Shown here: piece after piece, positions 59,847-64,000 of the stretch
How the letters are laid out: every line of letters starts with the position of its first letter
How positions within the stretch are numbered: position 1 is the stretch's first letter
Assembly: GCA_036925085.1 (NCBI GenBank)
Contig: JAUPFP010000028.1
Coordinates: forward strand, 1,419,501-1,483,500
Origin: Brachycybe producta
Taxonomy: Eukaryota; Arthropoda; Diplopoda; Playtdesmida; Andrognathidae
Reading direction: 5' to 3'
Length of the DNA: 64,000 nt
The notes under the pieces: generated by a model
What the model was told of the DNA's origin: nothing
The model's input: the letters and a program-made list of their open reading frames with translations, nothing else
Database searches by the model: none
Program-made: the position numbers and the translations under genes

Positions 59847-59868
59847 AGACGTCATAAATATGACGTCT
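59847..59868. promoter_or_regulatory. CRE/ATF-like perfect-arm palindrome
   Basis: AGACGTCATA and its inverse TATGACGTCT are separated by two bases, placing two TGACGTC half-palindromes back to back about 200 bp upstream of the FBXO28 ATG. TGACGTCA is the CREB/ATF site. The location fits a core promoter or first-exon control site; function is inferred. Confidence 0.5.
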
Positions 59869-60067
59869 GTGTTTGTGTTTGGTTGTTTTTGTAGTAGTGG
59901 TGCTGTCAAACGTAGGCATTTCCAAATGCAGCCAAGAGAGAGTTGTTTGTGAAGGTCTACAATAAAATAAGGAAGTTGTTTGAACTGAGATGTTTGTTTT
60001 CATCAGTTAGGAAACAAAAAAAAAAAGAGTTGCATTGACGTACGACTGAAAGTCATTTCAAATTGCG

Positions 60068-63000
60068 ATGGATCCGGAACCGAAGTCTCAACTGGTAGAT
60101 AGTTCCGTGGCCGGTTCCTCATCCTCCTCTTCCTCCTCCTCAACATCATCTTCCTCTTTTCACGAGACGACGACGACAATGAACTCGTATTCGGTAAACA
60201 TCTTGGATTTGCCGACTGAAATCTTAGAGAAGATTTTTCTGTACATCACTTATGAGCAGATCAGTAAAGTTAGACGAGTAAGAACATCCTTCCGAAAGAA
60301 AGACTGTGGTTTAGATGTTTTCTGAAACCGAATTGCGTTCTCATGTTTTTTTGTTTGTTGTATTTTTCGTTGTTTTCAGGTTTCGACTCGTTTCAACGAC
60401 ATCGGATCGTCTCTTCTAAACTCTGCTTTTCAGCGTCTTCAGACAATTATGTTGCAACGTTTTCAGCAGATCAAATCTCAGATGCCGAGAAGAGAATCGG
60501 CTCGAAGGAACCATCCGTTGGCTCGAGAGTGCGACATCGTCGAAACGGTTCACATGAGACTCACTCTCTTACAGATGTCGTTTGGAAAACACATCGAGAG
60601 GAAACATTGCTGTTTCTTTGCAGGAGAGGTAAATCCGTTACTATTTAAATGAAAATCGTGTTGATTTAATCCAATTTTGAAAAAGTCATTTTGTGTTTTC
60701 GGTAGCCATTGCAAAATATGCAAGTGCAGAAAACAACAGCAATAGAAAACAATTCTGGTTGTTTTTAGAGTGGTCACCCTTACCGAAGTATAATGGCCTC
60801 GTACACAGTTTACTTGAAGTTGAACACAACGCACCTCGACTGTGTCACAACTAAAAAAAAACTTTTTGGGGATAAAATGAGTTTAAAGTTAAGGGACGAT
60901 TCATGGCTTACTTTGCTAAGCTTCTCAAGTGCTAAAACCGTTTTAACTATTTGCAACATCGGTTTATTTGGCGCCCTTGCATTTTTTTCTATCTAAATCT
61001 ATTGCAAGGGCGCCAAATAAACCGATATTGCAAATAGTTAAAACGGTTTTAGCACTTGAAAAGCTTAGCAAAGTAAGCCATGAATCTTCTCTTAACTTTA
61101 AAATCATTTTTCCAAAGTTTTTTTTTTTTAGTTGTGCCACACTTCCAGCCGAGGTGCGACAAGTGCCTTCTATCATCCGCTTAAAAATGTTCAGACTAGA
61201 ATCTGCCCTCCTTGCAAGTAAATGGTCCTAAAATGTTCGAATTCAAATTGTTGATTTTAGTTTTTCACGTCAAGCGGATCCAAAAGTTTTGCTATTTTGT
61301 TTGATGGTCTACAAACCAAACCTAATTATTTATTTTTTTAGATTTTAGACGAAGTTTATCGCATTTTTCGTCACATTAAATCGACTCCTAATTTGGGACG
61401 TGCTTACAAAGTGACGGACGAACTGTTCGATCTGACGACGATGGCCATGGAGTACTTTAAAGAGTATATCGAACCGGAGTTGCCAGAAATCACTTACTTT
61501 GCGGCCGACTTTTTGGATTACAGCAGTTTTTCTTGTAAACATTCACAGAATGAACAGACTACATTCGTTTCTTGTGTTTTTCTGACCGAATTTAATGTTG
61601 TTTTTTGTTGCGGGGGTGGTTTTGTCCTTTCTCGTAGCAAATAGCATCAAGTCTTGCAATTGGAAGAATGCGACTCCACTGGGAAGTCCTTCCACATCTG
61701 TAAGTCCGGGTCCACCAGATGAATCTCATGATTTGCAACCCAACAGTGTTATGATCAATCTGAAGATCAAAAGACTTCGTCAGGGAATGAAACGGTATGT
61801 CGAGTTAAAATTTTCAGAAGCTAAGTGCTAAGAGCTAAGCGACTCTTCCTATAAAAGTTACTCTTAGCAACGACTAGCTCGATTTTGATAAGTTATAAGT
61901 TTGTTAGGATTAAAGAGAGAACAGAAGTTTGAGACATTTCTCTTTGAAAATCATGACACATGGCTTTCGTTCTGATTGGAAACATATTCAATTGCATTGA
62001 ATGACTTCAAGATGATGATGACACTGGAGGATTCTCAAAATGATGTTTAAAACGAAAACGGCTATTAAACAGTCTCTACCAAAACATGTGTACACACTTT
62101 GGATGTGAACAACTGCCATGTTTATTTTCTTACATTTAATTTGATTCATTTTATAATTAAGTGTAAATGATACAATAAAGGTTAGATATAACGGCATGAC
62201 ATGTTTTTTTACGTTTTGTCACAAGTTTTCAAAATGTCACCTATTCCCATTGCTTGGCATAGGTAAGAATCTGATCTGAACACATGTACTTCTTGTAATT
62301 TTGTGAGTATTTTATTCGATTTCTTCCTATTGTGACAAGAAATCGAAGAGAGTTGTCGGACAATTACAAGAGAGGATACATTAATTGATATTTGCAGATC
62401 AGTTTTACATCGATGTTAGCAATGCCTTTATGAAAATGGACGACATTTTGAAAACTTGAGGTGATGCCTCATTTAAACATAAAATAATCTCCATTGTAAC
62501 ATTAACTCTTAATTATAAAATTTATTAAATGAAATTTAGGAAAATAAACATGGCAGGAACTAACAACCAAAGTGTGTATACATTTTTTGAGACACACTGT
62601 AGACTATTATAGACTTAGGGCTGGAACACATAGACGACTTTTAATTTAAAGTCTGTTTGTCAAGGTTGTATGTCTTTTCTATAGAAAATACATTGTGACG
62701 ACAGCCAAGTGATCTTCGGCTTTATTTTGTCGCCAAAAAGTCTTTCGAAAGTCGCCTGTGTGCCAAGGCCCTTAAGCGGAACCAAACGCGACATCGTTTG
62801 GTAAAAAACAACTAAAAAGTGTACCCATCTACTACTAGAATATTACCGAAGATTTCGTTTGGTGGCGCATCAGTCTGTAAAAAATCACTTTTACTGAGAA
62901 ATCACTTTAATTTTGAAGTTTTTTTTGTTTTATCAATAACTACTTTTTATTTTCAACATCATTTTGACAACCTTTTCAGAAGTCTTGTGTCGTGATTCTT

Positions 63001-63732
63001 CAACAGTTTTTAACACAGCAATTATTGTTTTTTTTTATTGAAATTAGAAACAACTCTCGTGTGCTCCTTATGAAACGAGAACTGAAATCTAACAAAAATC
63101 AAATGGCCGATCAGCAGAAACAGCTGATCGAATATGGCACGCGTTTCGAAGACAACGACAAAAAGTTTGAAGAGTATTCTCGTAAATTTAGCTCTCTTCT
63201 TCAAGAGCTTAACAAGTGCAAGACGGAGCTTCAGTACTGGCGTTCGAAATCGCCTGCCAATCAGACTTGTTGCACTTGTAATCTCGCGGTTGTCGAAGAT
63301 GTACGAAATGCCGTCGACGACGACATCGAGGCCTCAGAAGATGCGGTCAAAGATTCGTCGTCTCTGCCGTCGTCGTGTTTTCTCAAAGATAGTAACGATG
63401 TCGATGTTGTCGGCAACTCAGTTATAGATTCGTTTGAATTCGTACCGATTCCTGTCAAGGAAGAATTTTTACAAAACACAAACGATCATTTGTCTTTTCG
63501 CGATCCTTGTCACTCTCGTTGTTTGGATATCGTTCAAGAGACACCGCAACCGGAGGAACGAAATCGTGGAGACGGTAATTTATCGTCAAAACTGATTCCT
63601 GGTAAACGCAAAGCGAACAACAACAACGGACGTAATTTTTTGTCCGGTGACGAAGAAACATGCGGCGACGTTTTGCCGTCGTCGTCCGCAAAGCGGTCGA
63701 AATCGGTCGTCAAGTGTTTATCATACAAGTGA
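60068..63732 (+). CDS. FBXO28: F-box only protein 28-like
   Basis: FBXO28 is a substrate receptor of SCF ubiquitin ligases. Five exons, 60068-60277, 60380-60628, 61342-61534, 61638-61794 and 63048-63732, join to 497 codons plus stop. A Ser-rich N-terminus (14 of 15 residues Ser at 17-31) precedes the F-box (LDLPTEILEKIFLYI at 46-60). FBXO28 hallmarks follow: QMPRRESARRNHPLARECDI, MSFGKHIERKHCCFFAGE, DEVYRIFRHIKST, MAMEYFKEYI, and a long coiled coil (QMADQQKQLIEYGTRFEDND). The C-terminal part is acidic and Ser-rich with two basic patches (PGKRKANNNNG; SAKRSKS), likely nuclear-localisation signals; the human tail is basic too, but the protein is shorter (368). TCCTCN low-complexity codons explain the Ser run. 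Introns 2 and 4 contain large inverted repeats. It is isolated from VPS13 by 3.4 kb. Confidence 0.92.
60831..61159. mobile_element. Recent foldback element in FBXO28 intron 2
   Basis: Two arms, 60831-60982 and 61001-61159, are inverse copies about 95% identical over the inner 106 bp (5 differences counted), with an 18-nt loop. Key arm words are TTCATGGCTTACTTTGCTAA, CAAGTGCTAAAACCGTTTTA and TTTATTTGGCGCCCTTGCA. The outer parts (ACAACTAAAAAAAAAC; GCACCTCG.CTG) are more diverged. If transcribed within the pre-mRNA, it would fold into a hairpin of about 150 bp. No target duplication was found. Confidence 0.88.
62069..62605. mobile_element. 537-bp foldback element in FBXO28 intron 4
   Basis: The left arm (62069 to about 62330) and right arm (about 62345-62605) are imperfect inverse copies. 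Paired words are TACACACTTTGG, CTGCCATGTTTATTTTC, TTTTATAATTAAG, CAAGTTTTCAAAATGTC, CTGATCTG and TCTTGTAATT. The centre is TTCGATTTCTT...AAGAAATCGAA. Arms are visibly older than those of the intron 2 element. No coding capacity. Confidence 0.78.
62618..62771. mobile_element. 154-bp harbinger-like MITE with TTA duplication
   Basis: The left end GGGCTGGAACACATAGACGA then CTTTTA and the inverted right end GGGCCTTGGCACACAGGCGA then CTTTCG are flanked by TTA on both sides (62615-62617, 62772-62774). The interior shares TCTATAGAAAATACATTG-like sequence with other family members. It sits 12 bp past the foldback at 62069. Confidence 0.75.
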
Positions 63733-64000
63733 CGTTAGTTACTCGCTAGATAAAACACAATTTGGTTTCTCGTTTAGTGTCTTTTGTATTTTTATTTGCT
63801 CTTATCGCCTCCTCTCTTACTCCGAAGTTCCGAACACAAACGTTTTTATTTCCGTTTAAAATGTATGTTGACTTTTTTTTTTTTCTTTTTCTCTTTTTGA
63901 AGTTCGGTATTATTTTGAAAATTTGTTTTATTTGTCAAATATGTTTGTGACGAGGTCACAGAAGTTATAAAAGTTCTTATAAAGTTATTACGCGATTAAA
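63733..64000. other. FBXO28 3' UTR / downstream sequence
   Basis: T-rich sequence after the FBXO28 stop up to the window end. No AATAAA is visible, so the polyadenylation site is probably beyond the window or uses a variant signal. Confidence 0.45.

Larger units (their letters stand above)
56635..60067. other. VPS13-FBXO28 intergenic region
   Basis: This 3.4-kb gap should contain the VPS13 3' UTR (candidate AATAAA near 57208) and the FBXO28 promoter. Distinct elements are a palindrome-ended element at 57335-57551, purine-rich (GGAGGGAGGG) sequence near 58180-58280, two C tracts (58487-58499, 58544-58555), a degenerate ATCACTCT field (58640-59170) with a TC tract, a MITE (59183-59330) and a CRE-like palindrome (59847-59868). 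Open frames here show no domain. Confidence 0.6.

Noticed and set aside
60793-61231. Open frames in FBXO28 intron 2 that resemble each other on opposite strands
   Set aside because: They mirror each other because the arms are inverted copies; they have no family resemblance and the exons on either side join without them.
1-64000. CRISPR arrays, operons, riboswitches, bacterial-type genes
   Set aside because: The window is plainly eukaryotic; no regularly spaced direct repeats or co-directional operon-like genes were seen.

Overview
The window is nuclear DNA from an invertebrate animal: AT-rich, intron-dense and full of short inverted-repeat transposons. Several genes belong to animal families (the LRP-receptor chaperone MESD, a heavy-chain-linked SLC7 transporter with its linker cysteine, FBXO28), and the 77-exon VPS13 gene keeps a high intron density seen in vertebrates and slowly evolving invertebrates. 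The species cannot be named from the sequence. No bacterial, viral, organellar, tRNA or rRNA gene was recognised.

Layout: (1) 715-10652, plus strand: 3' part of a Sin3 co-repressor gene; the first exons with PAH1 lie upstream of the window. (2) 12744-13620, minus strand: MESD, four exons, complete, convergent with Sin3. (3) 16063-23379, plus strand: complete ten-exon LAT-type (SLC7A5/SLC7A8-like) amino-acid transporter light chain. (4) 24797-25609, minus strand: NFU1 with an uninterrupted coding region. (5) 26530-56634, plus strand: complete VPS13A/C-type bridge-like lipid transfer protein, 77 coding exons, about 3,301 codons, divergent from NFU1. (6) 60068-63732, plus strand: complete five-exon FBXO28-like F-box protein.

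Exon borders were placed by hand from splice signals, reading-frame continuity and similarity to known family members. Every multi-exon gene closes in frame: 591 nt MESD, 1536 nt transporter, 9906 nt VPS13, 1494 nt FBXO28, 3468 nt visible Sin3. The genes are unrelated housekeeping loci (chromatin repression, ER chaperoning, amino-acid uptake, Fe-S assembly, lipid transport, ubiquitin ligation); nothing suggests that they form one pathway.

The unusual content is mostly non-coding. Introns and gaps carry at least six families of non-autonomous inverted-repeat elements, several with clear target-site duplications (TA; TAA/TTA; 8 bp; 9 bp). There are also two large foldbacks in FBXO28 introns, a degenerate ATCACTCT repeat field upstream of FBXO28, three GC-AG introns, and a Cys-rich insertion in the VPS13 adaptor-binding domain encoded on extra small exons. 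I found no clear evidence of a wholly new biological system.
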